Of a DNA stretch of 64,000 nucleotides, positions 20,707 to 33,108 are shown piece by piece; within the stretch, counting starts at the first letter, position 1; every line of letters starts with the position of its first letter. Origin of the DNA: Chromera velia (taxonomy: Eukaryota > Sar > Chromeraceae); contig JAHBMJ010004706.1 of assembly GCA_018398765.1 (NCBI GenBank), positions 1-64,000 on the forward strand, given 5' to 3'. Below the pieces are notes generated by a model. The model did not search any database. It was not told where the DNA came from and saw only the letters and a list, made by a program, of their open reading frames with translations. A program made the position numbers and the translations under genes.

Positions 20707-23700
20707 TTCTCTCTCTCTCGGTCTATCCATGTGCCTATCTATGTACCTCTCTCTTTCGCTCGATGGTGTTCACTCGCTTTCGCATTTCCTCCATTCTTTC
20801 GCGCACCGATACCTCCATCCTGTCCACCTGCTTGTATGTTTTTGTGAATACATGGGTTGATGAATCTGTGCGTCTATTCGTGAGTGTGCGGCTCGTTGTG
20901 TTTGTGTGGAGGTGTTGGTGTTCGGGCGTGTGAGAGAGATCACACCCTCCCGCCTTTCCTTTCCTTTCCTTCCCATCTCTGCTCTCTCTGTCTGTGAGTG
21001 TGCAGGTGTATGACGAAAGACAGCTGAGGCTTCAGCAGCGCTGCGTAGAGCTCCAGAGAAGAGTGGGCACCGCCGAGGCCCGAACGAGAAAGACCCAGAG
21101 GCAGCTCTCCCGACAGATTGCGGCCATCATGACAGAAGAGCATGCACGCAGAACAACGCTGCGGTCATTGATGGCAGCACGGCTAATGGGGTGTGTGCTC
21201 CGTGCTGCCACAAAACGGAAACTCAGTGCAGCAGTCCGCGTTTGGACTGCAGAAGATTTAGGTCAGTGGGAGGCCAAGAACGACAGAGAGCATCCGCGTA
21301 GCAGTGTGGGGGTGAGCGAAGCAGAATTCCACACAGCGGCTGCAAGCCAAGGGGACGGTCAGATTGCGACTGATTGGACGGAGTGTGACACAACCTCATG
21401 TGCTGTGCTGCCATCAGAAGTCAGAGGTCCCCCCCCCGCGACGGTCGCCTCCTCCCGTCTCTCTCCAGAGAGACGCCCCCAGGGAGGGCACGAGAGGGAA
21501 AGAGAAAGAGAAAGGAGCAGGTTGGTTCTGAGTGCCTCCGAATCGGCGGATGAGGTTCTACAGGCCCCCCCCCTTCGGTCTTCTGCGTCCTCTGTGTCTC
21601 CAGAGAGAAGATCAAAGGCGACTCAGGGGAGGGAGCGACACCCTATAATTATGAGGACCCATGCAGGACAGCCGCAGACTACTGAGGGGGTCCCGTTCTT
21701 CTCCTCAGGGCCGCTGGGTACAGGCATAAGGACAGGGAAGCGGGCAGAGGGGGGATATGAAGAGACCTTTACCCCCTCCTCACCGCTCCCTCCCTCCTTC
21801 CCACCTGAAGGCAAAAAATCCCCCCCCAGTCCCCCTTATGTTCTTTCTTCTCCCAGTCGAGCAAATCGACTTAGGGGATCTGCCTCTGTCGCCTCGCCCG
21901 TTCCGATCCGGGGAGGGGCAAGGACCCTCCCGAGCAGCGTGCAGACACAGAGGGGCTACGCGGCAGTTGCCCTCTCTGCCCATGCCTTCAGGTCCCGGAG
22001 GTCTCCTGCTCTCTCTGCACGCACACCTCCACAGTGCAAGGGGGCATCGATGGTTCCCCACTCCGTCTCTGCTCCCAATACCTCCAGAAGGGAAAGAGAA
22101 CGAGGACACAGCAACCCCCCGCCAGGACCCGAGACGGTCAAAGGGCCCCGGAAAGGCCCCCCAAGTATAGGAGACTACCTGGAAAAGCGAAAACTCAGAG
22201 AGGCCGCAAGGACCGGTGAATCAGTCTCCCCCCCGTGCCCCTCCCCACCCCGCCCCGCATGCCCTGCGCCTGACCTTCTTGTATCTCACGGCGAGAGCCT
22301 GTCTCGTTATTGCAGCGAGGACATTGCCCGCGTGCTCGCACGGAGACGGGAGATCTTCTCGTCTCTCGCGTCGGCACGCGAACGTGCAGAGGCAGAGAAG
22401 AGGAGTGCCCTCTGCATCCACTTGCAGGAAAGGGAATTGGCAAAAGCAGAGAAACTTATCATTGGAGGGGGGGTTGTTTCGGAATTCGGTCTAGTCTCTG
22501 ACGCGGATTGTGTTCCCAGCATGGGCCGAGGGATTCCTCCTCGTACCTCTCCAGAAAGAAGGAGTGAGGGCCGCGAGCTAGAAGGAGTAACTAGGGCTTT
22601 CTCAGGCTCCCCTCCCGTGTCTGTGACAGTCACACCGCCTCCCCAAAACTCGTCTTTGCTTCCTGAGAGAGGCTGTCGTGTGATCACTACGTCCCTGTCT
22701 CGTTTGCCTGATTGCCTTCTTCGTCTTTGCCTCTCGCGACTCAGTTCTGCCTGGGCCCTTTTGTCCGGATGGGCCCGTGAGGGGGGCTCTCATTCAGAGT
22801 CCCCTCCTGTCAATAGAGTGGTGTTGGGAGGGGCCCGTAGACCTCTCTCGGCAGTAGCGAGAGATCAAAAGGGGCCGTCACGGCACTCGAAAGCCGACGT
22901 GGGGCTCTGTGTGTCCCCCGACTCGAACGGGCCCTCCTCCCCCTGGCAGAGCGTCCCTTTCTCTTCCACTGGGGTGTCTCCGGAAGTGAGTGAGAGAGGA
23001 GACGGAGACGGTAGTAGGAAGGGAGGGGAGAGGGGATCCGAGGGAGGAATGGACACTGAGTCGGCTGCGGGATGTCTAGATAACCCGCTTGCTACGTTTT
23101 CGTTTGCCGGAAGGGAAAATAATTCAGACGCAGATGGGGAGAGGAGGGAAGGAAGAGGTGTGAGAGAGGTGTCCCCTCCACCTGGAAGGATTGCAGAGCA
23201 GCCTCCTAGGGGAGACTGTCCCTCTTTGCGCCCTACCCTTGGCGGGTCCTCTGCAGATCCCCTCCCGAGTGACGACGCCCTCGCAGCTCTGTTGCAAGAG
23301 GCAGTCAGGAGTGCACGAGGAATGCCGGATTCGCCTTGGGGGGGGGGGACGGAGAGGGTACCATCATCAAACACTGTCATTCCAGGCAGCTTCAACAGAG
23401 ATCAGAGGGGACCTTCTCCCTTCTTTTCTCTGTCTCCCACTCGCATAGAGAGGCATCTGATGGGAGTTGTGCCCTCAGGCACCCTCGAGGCCTCTGTAGC
23501 TGCGACGAGGGAAAATGTAGAGGGGGGAGGGACGCCTAGTTTGGCTGTCGCTGCGTTGAATACCTTCGCACGGATGCATGGGATGGGGGTGGCATTGGGG
23601 AGTCGGGAGAGGAGGGAAAGGGAAAGAGACAGCTTATTGTTTCGCAATGCTTCTGTCTCACCTCCTGTGAGCGAGAAGAGAGACAAAAGAACTCTTTTGA

Positions 23701-25208
23701 CCACACGCTCCTGTTCTTCCGTTTATGTGAAGAGTAGTGGTGGTGTGCCGGCAGATGCTCTGCCTGCTCGAACCCTCTCTGCTGCATCTCCCTCAAGAGG
23801 TTTGGATGCTCGCAGGGGTGCTCTGCGAGCCTCTGTGAAGACTTCAGGGGTGCAGTCACCCCCCTTTGAAGGCTCTGCTGCTCCCCAACTCTCCCCGTCT
23901 CCCTCCCGTCCTGGCCTTCGAGGTACAAACTGCAACCTCGCAAGCGTAGATCCCCAAAAGCCCCAGGCCTCCCCCCCTCGGCAGAGAGCCGCTCAGTCCC
24001 CCTCTAGATGTACAGGCCCTGCACCTTCCTTGTCTGGGCGTGGGGGGGTAGAGTCAGAGCCTAGGCTGGGGCTCGAAGAGTCTCTTTCAAACTCTCAGGT
24101 GATGGGCTACAGTCCTCATTTGCGATTTGGCAGTGACTGTCCCGAAAATGGTTTTGCGACTCATGGAGGGAGGCAGAGGGAAGCGAGTCAGTTGGAAAGA
24201 GGTCATGGCATTGTTGCGCGAGGTGCAGTGCGGAGTCGGTCCAGGTTGCTTGATACGGACAGAGAGAATGGGAGCGGAGGGGCGGTTGCTGCCGCCGCCA
24301 AGCGGGCTCGGCCGTTGGTACCAGTGGATTCCTCTCTCTCCTTCAGCCCCCCTCTTTTTCAGTCCCACAACTTTGCTGAGAGCCCCGTGGAGCCCTGCTT
24401 TTTAGAGCCCCCCTTGTTTCACCCTCCCAGTCTCGGTGGGATGTTGGCCTCTGTAGAGGATCAAAAAGGTCGAAGGACAGGGAAGGGGGGCAGACAGAAT
24501 CCCCCTATCCGGCAGGCTGTGTCAACATCGGCAGTCGGAGGGGGTGTGGGCGCGCCCATTCGTGTGAGCAGGAGGGCACCTGTGGGCGTAGGTAGCGGAT
24601 TGGCAAGACAGGGGGGGGGTCATTTGAGGCCGGGGGGTGAGTTTCTGAGTAGGTCTCTGGATCTACAGGAACACGAGGAAGGGGGTGGAGGAAGGAGGGC
24701 ACAGGTCGGTGGGATGATGGGAGGATCTAGAATAATTCCAGAGAAAACATGGTGGAATCAGCAAATCGGGGCGGCACTGTTTGCATCACCCCAGAGAAGA
24801 CCCACCGTCAGTTCTTCCGTCGAGGTGTGTCTGTTTGAATCCGAATCGCCCCCCTCATCTGTGAAGGCCCGTCGCAGAGGGACCCGAGAGCTGGCGGCAT
24901 CCGATGGCTGCCCAGTCGATGCAGAAGCACAGAGACACACCTATCCATTGAGTACACTTGCAAACAGCAGGGGGAAAATGCCTCTGATGGCGGCACTACA
25001 ATCAGGTTCACCGCGCACACGGAATGATCTCGATAGTACAGGACCGGGGCCAGGTCTTCTCCCGCCTGCCCGTCCCCCCTCTCCGTTTCCTCTCAGCGCT
25101 CTGCTCTCTGACAGAGCTTCTGCTGCATTGTTTTCCTCCCCCCGTCCACTCTCGCCCTCCAGTAGACGTGCTGCTACAACTCTGAGAGAAAAAGGGCGGC
25201 AGAAATAA
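19462..25208 (+). CDS. Large disordered Ser/Pro/Arg/Gly-rich protein, unknown function
   Basis: Two exons: 19462-20532 (357 codons) and 21006-25208 (stop TAA 25206-25208), about 1,757 residues. The intron 20533-21005 (GTCTGT...GTGCAG) is a pyrimidine microsatellite and preserves phase 0. Most of the protein is predicted by eye to be disordered. Right after the junction comes an alpha-helical, probably coiled-coil stretch of about 80 residues (VYDERQLRLQQRCVELQRRV onward). A second helical part lies near 22300-22450 (ARVLARRREIFSSLASARER). The motif SPERR occurs three times (near 21470, 21600 and 22550), and RSxSP-like phosphosites are common. The reading frame crosses several C or G homopolymers of 9-11 bases. 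The mix of short coiled coils in a disordered scaffold would suit a cytoskeletal or regulatory protein, but no family is recognised. Confidence 0.7.
20560..20735. repeat. (TTTC)n / (CTGT)n / (CT)n microsatellite in intron
   Basis: Pyrimidine tetranucleotide and dinucleotide runs fill the only intron of the disordered-protein gene. Confidence 0.95.
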
Positions 25209-25375
25209 CTGGTAAACAGATGAGTTGAACTTGAGAGACAGGTTACTCTTTTATTACTTTTCCTAGTATGATCTGTAGTATTTTACAGTGTGTACATATA
25301 CGCATTTTTGACTGAATAGCATAGTAGCATACCCTGCAAAAATGAGTGAATTTACAAATGAATTTAAGTGAATTT
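25209..25375. other. 3' flank of the disordered-protein gene
   Basis: AT-rich. Ends with a 29-bp segment (25346-25374) identical to 5570-5598, abutting the inverted-repeat element that starts at 25376. No canonical AATAAA is evident right after the stop. Confidence 0.5.
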
Positions 25376-26030
25376 ACTAGTGACCATGTTTGATTTGATT
25401 TGATTTGATTTGATTTGAGGTAGGGCTTAAGCTCAAATCAAATATCCAGTCAGGGAGGACCTAGTATTTAAAGACCTATCAAAATACGATCAAATATTTG
25501 ATCAATATGACTTTCAACCTCAAATATGAAGGTCCCGAAAAAACTTTTGCAAGTACCGATCCGTTATGCATGCTGATTCAAATGAAAAAACCTAAATCTT
25601 GATAGTTTGCTCTCAAAAAAAAGCTGAGTGATTGTCACCTCAATTTTGGTACGTGCTCTAACTTTATCGTATCAACAAAAAGTTATATGCAATTTCAAAT
25701 CTATCAATTTTACGTTCTTAATCTCTATTAGTACTAGAGTGAGTCTCAATGACTAGTGTATATACACTGCCACACAGGCATATTTTTTTTACGGAACTGA
25801 TAAGTTATAATTTTATATGTATTTTTTTAAATTTTTGAAACACACATCAGAAATGTTCTGATAACTATTGTCATGAGAAAAATGATTAGAGTGACAGTAA
25901 GTCAGTGACTCAGTGAGGAACCCTAAGAGGTTAACCTCAAATCTTACCTCAAATATCAAATATTTGAGGTTGAAGCTCAATTTGAAATCAAATCAAATCA
26001 AATATAATCAAATCAAACATGGTCACTAGT
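25376..26030. mobile_element. MITE-like element with terminal inverted repeats
   Basis: The ends are inverted copies. The left end reads ACTAGTGACCATGTTTGATT; the right end is its reverse complement, ending CATGGTCACTAGT at 26030. The perfect match covers about 25 bp and continues imperfectly through repeated GATTT units. The 655-bp interior is AT-rich with no coding frame. If the repeats begin at TGACCATG, CTAG could be the target-site duplication, but that sequence is also part of the palindromic ACTAGT, so this is not certain. It would need a transposase from elsewhere. Confidence 0.65.
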
Positions 26031-26637
26031 CACCTCACCCTTTTTGAATTGGATAGAACAACAAGATGCAACCCATAAGAAGAGAGACGGTTTAATTGTG
26101 TACGTAATTTCCATTCCCTTCTGTGTGTCTCGGGAAAAGAAGTTCTTGGTTACTCAGAAAAGTATGAAAGAAAACAGAAAAGTACTTCTGTCTTGTTCTC
26201 ACTTAGTTTCAATTCTTCATTCTTTTTATTTCTTGCTGAGTCTGGTTTAAGTTTCCTTTCTTATCACTCTCCCTGTCACTTCATCTTTTTGAGTCAGACA
26301 GAATGAAAAGAAGCAATCCATAAGAAGAGAGAAGATGAGAGAAGGCTTTACCGTTCCCTTTTGTGCATCTCGGGAAAAGAAACGTTTTTGGTTACTCTAA
26401 AAAGTGTGAAATAAACGTGTTCTCTCTGTTACCTGGTCTTAATCTCTTCTCTCTATTCTTTTTCTCCCTTTCTCTCTTGCGTTTCAGCACTAAAAGTCAT
26501 TTCACTTTTGGAAGCCTTTTGCCTCTCTGCCAGATAACCTCAGATTGGAACCAGAAAGTCATTCAGATAAAGGAAAAATCATGCCGCGTATACTTTTTTC
26601 TTCAATTGTAAACCGTTTGCGGCATAAGCTAGACCTG
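26031..26637. other. Intergenic, internally duplicated, no gene seen
   Basis: Two similar stretches (about 26075-26200 and 26310-26440) share AAGAGAGA, CGGGAAAAGAA and TTGGTTACTC in the same order. This looks like an old tandem duplication of roughly 240 bp. The short open frames are not convincing. Confidence 0.5.
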
Positions 26638-26745
26638 TGCGGGCCGGCCAGGGAGGTCTGATGCGTCTAGGCGCTTTCCCTGGAAGCCGCACGTCGGATA
26701 TTCGGCATTGGGGTGGGAGGCCAATCCTCCGGACATTAATCCTAA
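26638..26745. repeat. Dispersed repeat, copy 1
   Basis: A GC-richer island in AT-rich DNA shares ATGCGTCTAGGCGCTTTCC, then GGCATTGGGG and GGAGGCCAATCCTC, with 58344-58470. A short third match lies near 59862-59890. A CCTAAT repeat of about four units follows. Confidence 0.65.
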
Positions 26746-27188
26746 TCCTAATCCTAATCTAGAGAGATATCATATATAGACTTAGGTCATAAGTTGTGCA
26801 CTAGAATGAAATGATAGTCAACCGAAGAATTACATTGAATTACATTAAATTGAATTGAAGTGGTACATATTAACCTAAGTATCAACAGAACACAGTGGTG
26901 CGGCAGTGGACCGCAAGGACTCGATCCCTGAACATAAAATCTTAGTATCTAATCGTATCATATATCGATCCTAACAGATGGTTACAGAAGATGTAAAGAG
27001 AATATAGAAAGAAAATTAAATATGAGACGAAACACTTAGCGAAATATAATTATGCCTTAATACTGAGCTATATCTCTAACTGATGTTACTGATCGAACAT
27101 AAATCCAGCAATGCCAAATCTAGTGCCAAATCCCAAGCCAGTGAAGCCACTAGCAAGGCTTTCAGGACAACCCAGGTCAGTGCTTTAT

Positions 27189-30100
27189 TTACTGTTGCTG
27201 CCCAGCGGGAGCTCCAAGAAGGGAAAGCAGGCTCTCTGCCGTCATGCTGCACGAAGCTGCTGCTGTTTCTGCCGCTGTTTCTCTGTCTTTCTCTTCATCT
27301 TCTTCAAACATTCGCCTTCCCCGGTCCTCAGACACACTGTGGGGTAAGGGGAAAGACCAACCCCCCCCGCACTCCCCCCCCGCACCACCACTGGGATGCA
27401 CGCCTCCGGGCCCTGACTGCGGATGGTCTTGCGCACTTCCCACCAGGTGCCCCCCTGGGACATACTGCAAGAGACTCGGAACCGAACAGGCAGAGGCGAT
27501 GCCAGAAGGCCCAGAGCCAGCAAATTGATCAGCTTTGTGAACTGTGCCCCCTGCCCGATCTCTGTTTCCCCTCCGCTTCCCACCACTCCCCTCTCTTTGT
27601 TGTTCTAACCCCAGCGGCACTTCAAGTCTCTGAGAAAGAGGTGAAGTGGGCCCACACACTCCCCCCCCACTCCCGATGCGGGGCCCTTCCGGGGACCCCC
27701 AAGAGGCCGCAGACATATGGTGGGCCCGCGGCGCAAGTGTGCTGGGGTCTGCCTGCAAGAGGGGGTGGGGTGAGGTGGAGGACTGCGAAGGATCCGACCG
27801 GATGGGCTCGATGGCCCCGGAAAACCACGGGTGGTCCCGCACCTCCGTGGGTGTCGCACGGAGTCGGGCGCATGGGTGAAGGAGCCGTGCGAGAAGATCT
27901 GCAGGCAGGCAGAAAGGTGGAAGGAAAACGGGGCAGATCGAACCAGCGAAGGAAGGTCGAGATTCATTCAGACACTCAGGGAGGGGAGGGAGATGATCAG
28001 GAAAGACAAACGAGACAGAATTCAAGGGCGACTGGGAACAAAACAACAATCACCACTAGGCTCATCCAGCACGCTGTGGTTGGATGAGGTGAGCCCTGTC
28101 GAGATTTCCACACCTTCATTGCCTCTCCTCCTGCTTGGCTTCCTTCTGTTTGCCTCCATCCCAAAAAAGTAAGATAATCTCATGTTGACATTCATTCCAG
28201 GTTGGCCTGCCTGAAAGAAAGTCCTGTTCCAATCCCTTCCAACTTACAAGGAAGGCAGCCACTCTGCATGGGACACTACAACAGAAGAAATCGCAACGCG
28301 GTGACCCTTCATGCGGACATCCACACTCTATGTGTGTGTCATTCTTTCTGACTGCTATGCCGGCTGTCCAAGCGGGCTGCTCACCTTCTGCCTCTTCCGA
28401 TACGCCCCCAAGCACCCCTTTCTTGTTCAACAGAGCTCTGACACCCTCACGCATCTCAGCCTTGTCCCACGAGGGCCGAGAGGGTTGAGGAGCCTCCGCG
28501 GAACGGGAACGAAATGCCTGGGCAGCCACATTCACACAGCTCCCCTCATCAACCCCCCCTGATCTCTTCATCAATCCTTCTCCTCCTCGGGTCCACTCCA
28601 CCTCCTCCACCTTCCGTGGGTGTGACTGCTGCTGTGTTTGCATCATGAGAGGACGAGGAGAGGGCTCTTCAAGAGTTAGAGTCCCACCTTCCAGAGGAAT
28701 CGGTGCCTCTGGTCCGTTTGAATGACTTTGGTTCTCTTTCAAGCCTAAAGTTTCACAAATCACCCCTGTTGGCTCCCCTGTCTGTCCCCCCGTATGTCCC
28801 AAAGCAGAAGAAGGCTCTGCCTGACCCCCCGCACCCCTGTCTGTATCCTGCACCGACTCCCTCTGCTCCCTCTCCTCTGTGTCTATCCGGACAACGCTCT
28901 TTTGTCTTTGACCCATCCCGTCTCCTTCAGGCTCCTCCACCCGCCCAACCCCAGATACAAACGGCAGACATGCCTCAGGAGATCTCCCTCGCTGTCCTTC
29001 TTCTCTCTCTTCCTCCCCCACGGAGAAGGGCGACGCATCAGCGCTTGTGCCGGCAGCCGCCAACAGAAACCGCCAATCGGGGTCTGACGGGAGAGCGTAC
29101 CTGAACGGCATCGCTGCAGCCAGAGCAAAGCAGGGCGGAGGGACACATCTAGACAAAGGGGCAAAATCAAATGAAACGTGGATAGATACAGTCACCCCCA
29201 TATGAATCTTACCGAGGTCCCTCCACAGACACGCGAACCCCTGCATGCATCCTGACTGACTGACTGACTGACCTTTTGCAAGCAACCGAAAGAGAAGCCA
29301 CCCGAGGCAAAAGGAGTCCACCTTCCGGGGATCGTACATCGCAGCAGCAGAAGCAGAACCACACGGGGGAGAAGAGGAACTAGAAGGGGAAGGACACGCA
29401 CGCACAGCGGCGGCAGACGCAGAAGAGGATGACGACGGGGACGCCCCCCCAATCAGAGGGTCTGACGGTCCCCCCACGTCTGCAAACCCTGTTGCAGCCT
29501 CTTCTCTGCGTTCGGCCACAGCGGGGAAATCAGAAACGCCGAAAGGAGGGGACCTCCCCGATCCAGCAGATGGCCTTCGGAAATCTTCCGCAAGTTGGTA
29601 GGCCTGCAAGGTGGGTTTGGAGCATGTGTGTGGTAACGACCTGGTCACAAAAACGAGGATCAACAACCAACATTGAGAGCATCACGGTGGGCTCACTTAA
29701 GAAAACACACCTTTCTGGATTTCTCCAATCTATCTTCATCGGTTCGGAGAAGAGAGAAACAATGAGGAAGCAAGTGCGCGGAGGCGAGGTGAACAAAAGA
29801 TTCATTCAATAAAAGCAAACGAAAGAGTGAAAGAGGTATATAAGCAGAAAAGCATTATTGCAAACGTCAGGGCGATTTCAGGACTATCCACGCAGCCCGT
29901 TTCTACTGCAGTGCCTGACCTCGGGCGGTCTGAATGCTTTTCCAAACAAGACCCCTGAAGGTTCTTCCACAACGATTACACTCGATTCATTTTCAGACTT
30001 TCCCCCTCTACCCCTCTCTGTCTCCCCCCTCCCCTTCCCTCCCTTCACTCCCCCCTGTCCACTGGACGACAACAGACGAAAAGAAACGGCCTGGCCAGGG

Positions 30101-33100
30101 TCACAGAGGAAAGGGACCAACACCTCTCCCTGCTCCCTGGCAGACACCCGCCCAAAGGACCTCGTCATCCCGGTGCCCACACGAGAGGGCCCCGGCAAAA
30201 CATGAGAGTGCCCCGGCCTGGTTGCAGAGGAAGAAGCTCCCGAAGATCCGAGCGCCCGCGCTGTGCCCCCCCCTCCCTCTCCGTGTTCCGTCAAGTCCTC
30301 TCGAGAGGCACCGGGGGGGAGCCGTCGAGCAGAGGGCTGTCTTGAGGGGGGTGTGGACTGAGCGGACTGGTCCTGTGGGGGTTTGTGCGTGACTGATGAA
30401 GAAAGAGGAAGGGTGGGTCGGTCTCCAGAGGAAAGCGCTTCCTTCTCTTGGTTTTTTTCTTTTTCCTCGTTGGTTTCTTCTCTCTTCTCTTCCCCACTTG
30501 TCTCATCATCCCTAATCTGACTAGGCACATGCGGGGCTCGACTCTCAAGGAAGAGGAGCACATTTTCTGCAGAGATGTCCCTCAGAGCGGTGTGTCTTGC
30601 GTGGAGTTCGCAGACGGTCCTGAGGAGAGGCTTCAAGAGAAACCGTGCCTCTGCCTCAGTGAAACCAGAGGGCGTGCGGGAGAGCTGCAACAGCTAGGTG
30701 GGGGAGGTGGAGAGAAAAGTCAAACGTACACGAAAGTCCGACGAACAGAGTAGAAATACGGGCGGGAAGGTAGGGAGGCATGCAGCGTCATGGCCAGAAA
30801 GAAAGCAAGCGACAGACAGGAGAGGGAGCTTGAGGCACATACGAGACCGCAAGAGAGAGGGAAATGGATGAAAGAAGAAAGACAAGAATCAACAGACTGA
30901 CCGCATCTGACAAATCTCCTCCTTCAGCAAAAGGCGACACAGTGAAAACAAAGCGCTCCTCTCTGTCCTCTGCCCATTCCTCCTGTGGAAGGAATCCGGG
31001 CACTTCTGAGAGAAGAGGGGCCAAACGAATCTCTGCCAATGGGTCCTCTGCTGTTCCGCTTGTCCCAAATAGAGTCTGCAGACACCTTACCGAGATGACC
31101 CATGGCAAAATCTTTGGACAACAATTTCCTTGGTGAAATGAGAAAAGAACACGAAGGAAGCCCCTCACGCAAGAACGGAGGCGCGGGCGGACAACGAAAA
31201 AATACATATTCAAGGGAGGGGGTAGAGTGGTAAAGCTTCGGGAAAAAAACAGGAAGAAAAAAGTTGAGGAAGGCAGGCAACGAAGGAAAACATCCTAGCC
31301 CACAGACACAAAAAAGAGAACAGATGCAAAATCGACAGAGAAGGCCACACCGACCTTTTCGATCACCTTCACTGCGTAGAGCCCTGCAGTCTTTTTTGCA
31401 GCCTTTCCACACTGTTCTTCCCCCCTCTCCGCCTCTCGCTTTTGACCTTCTGTCCCGCCTTCACGCCCCTGCTCCTCTTCTTCCCCTTCTCTGCACATCC
31501 CTGAGAGCCATCCGAGAGGGCCCCCCTCCCTTGTGCCGTCTTCCCGCATTCCCCCCTTGCCTCCGAGTCCTCGCAGGGCACTCTCACAGGCATCTGCTGA
31601 CTGTGCAGGGGGGGGTCCGAAGTCTCCAAAACGCAGAGGTTCGGCCACAGCGTCAGCACGTAACAACGTCTGAGGCGGAGGAGGAGGTTGAGAGGGGAGT
31701 GAGAAGGGAAAGGGAGGCTCACGTTCGGAGAAGGCCGACGGGGGGTCGCTGTGGGCAGAGCAGAGGGGCAGTCCCTGGTGATGAAAAGGGATGGAAAGGG
31801 GGGTAGGGGACAGAATGGCACGAGGGGGGTTGGATGGAAGTCGGCCTCTGAGGTTTCTCTCTCGGCCGGACACGGCACACAGAGAGGGCCCCTCAGAGAG
31901 AAGACTCTTTTCTTCACCTGTTTTCCCCTCAGTCTCTCTAGGTTCGGACGGGGACAGAGACAGGATCGCGTCTTCTCCTTCTCCTGCGCCCTCTGCTCCC
32001 GCCAGCCTTGATGTCGAGACTGTGTCTCCCTCTGTGTAAGTCCTTTCTTTTTCTTCCTCCACCTCCTCTCTCGGACCTTTCAGACGCATCCCCTCCGGTT
32101 GTGCCCCCGAGATCTCCACTGCCTTGTAGACCGTGCCGAAGAGGGCTGTCTGTACAGGGTCCAGCTGCAGCAGGGAAGGGGGGGGGGGACACATACAGAG
32201 TCATTCTCTCGCACGCACACACACACACGCACGAACACACAGGGGGACGGAAATGGGGGAAATTAAGGGGGGAGAGACAACTTGAGAGAGAGATTTGTTG
32301 ACATTGTGCTGTTCTTTTTGTCCGTCTGCGAGCGTGTGTGTTTGTTTACAAAACTCTCGCGAGTGAGTACTTTCCTCAACTCAACTTTTCTTGCTGCCCC
32401 ATGAGCTTTGAACCACCATCTCATCCGATCAATCCATTTATCAGTTCAACTGACCAGCAGATAGGAGCGTTTTCGTGTCTGCAGCACATGTCCGCTGAGT
32501 CCCCTACTGGCATACTGAACGTTCGGCATCGAGGACTCGCTGGGAGGGGAGGGGACTCCGCCGCCACCCGTACAACTCCCGAAGAACGGAGAAGACAGAG
32601 CAAAGGACGCCCCGTGTTGCTGCTGCTGGATGTGCTTGCCTCTATCCGCCAGAGAGAAGAACGAGGGGATGCTGCAGGTTGACTGATGAGTGCCCCCCCC
32701 GATACCCGCCCCTCCCCTGTTCCCTGGTGTGCTCGCTGTGCTCATGTGGGTAAAGGACCCAGGAAAGGGGTTCCCGTAGAAGGGCCCAGGCCTGGTGCCG
32801 GGGCCCCCATAGCTCGACACAGGGGGGCGAAACGAAGGGGGAAAGGGGCTACCGGGCCCTACACTTCCTCCAGAGGAGCCGACCCCTGAGGGATTGCGAA
32901 CGTGGGAGAGTGAGTGCCCGCTTGTGTGGCCTGTGGTACTTCTCTGGTGGTGCAGACCCTCGACTGGCCTGATGCCGTAGTGATGAAAGGCGGGTACTGG
33001 TACAAGCGAGAAGGGGCCTCCGGTCGCATAAGGAGGAGGGGGGTGTCGGTGGGGATGTGTTCCGGCTGATTGTTGTTTCCCCGCGTGATCAAACAGCGAG

Positions 33101-33108
33101 GGCAGCAT
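27189..33108 (-). CDS. Divergent Ser/Thr protein kinase with very large insertions (seven exons)
   Basis: Exons in coding order are 33108-32455, 32164-31355, 31075-30902, 30684-29920, 29603-29273, 29113-28385 and 27898-27189. All phases agree and the total is 4,173 bp (1,390 residues). Core motifs follow kinase order. FGTVYKA (about 226-232) sits in a glycine-poor P loop, then LYAVKVIEK with Lys484. The alphaC Glu is about 503 (AEIRLAPLL), and the hinge is FVFTVSPFAEGGDLSDA. The catalytic loop is LRDISAEN (Asp582, Asn587). DPG (about 741-743) stands for DFG, and PPE (about 799-801) for APE. Then come VDSFCLGWLLFRLLA and DLLARLLHPCARLRATPTEV followed by HPWF. His of HRD and Phe of DFG are replaced, but Lys, Glu and both Asp remain, so activity is possible. 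Insertions of about 240, 150, 90 and 210 residues separate motifs. The N-terminus is Gly/Pro/His-rich. The TAA stop overlaps an AATAAA. The substrate is unknown. Confidence 0.8.

Noticed and set aside
26725-26760. CCTAAT repeats as an interstitial telomere
   Set aside because: Only about four units, and the unit is not the TTTAGGG or TTAGGG type.
31091-31128. A 38-bp extra kinase exon ending in GTAAGG
   Set aside because: It would leave a 15-base intron and the wrong frame. The acceptor at 31076 gives correct phase and places the alphaC Glu where it belongs.
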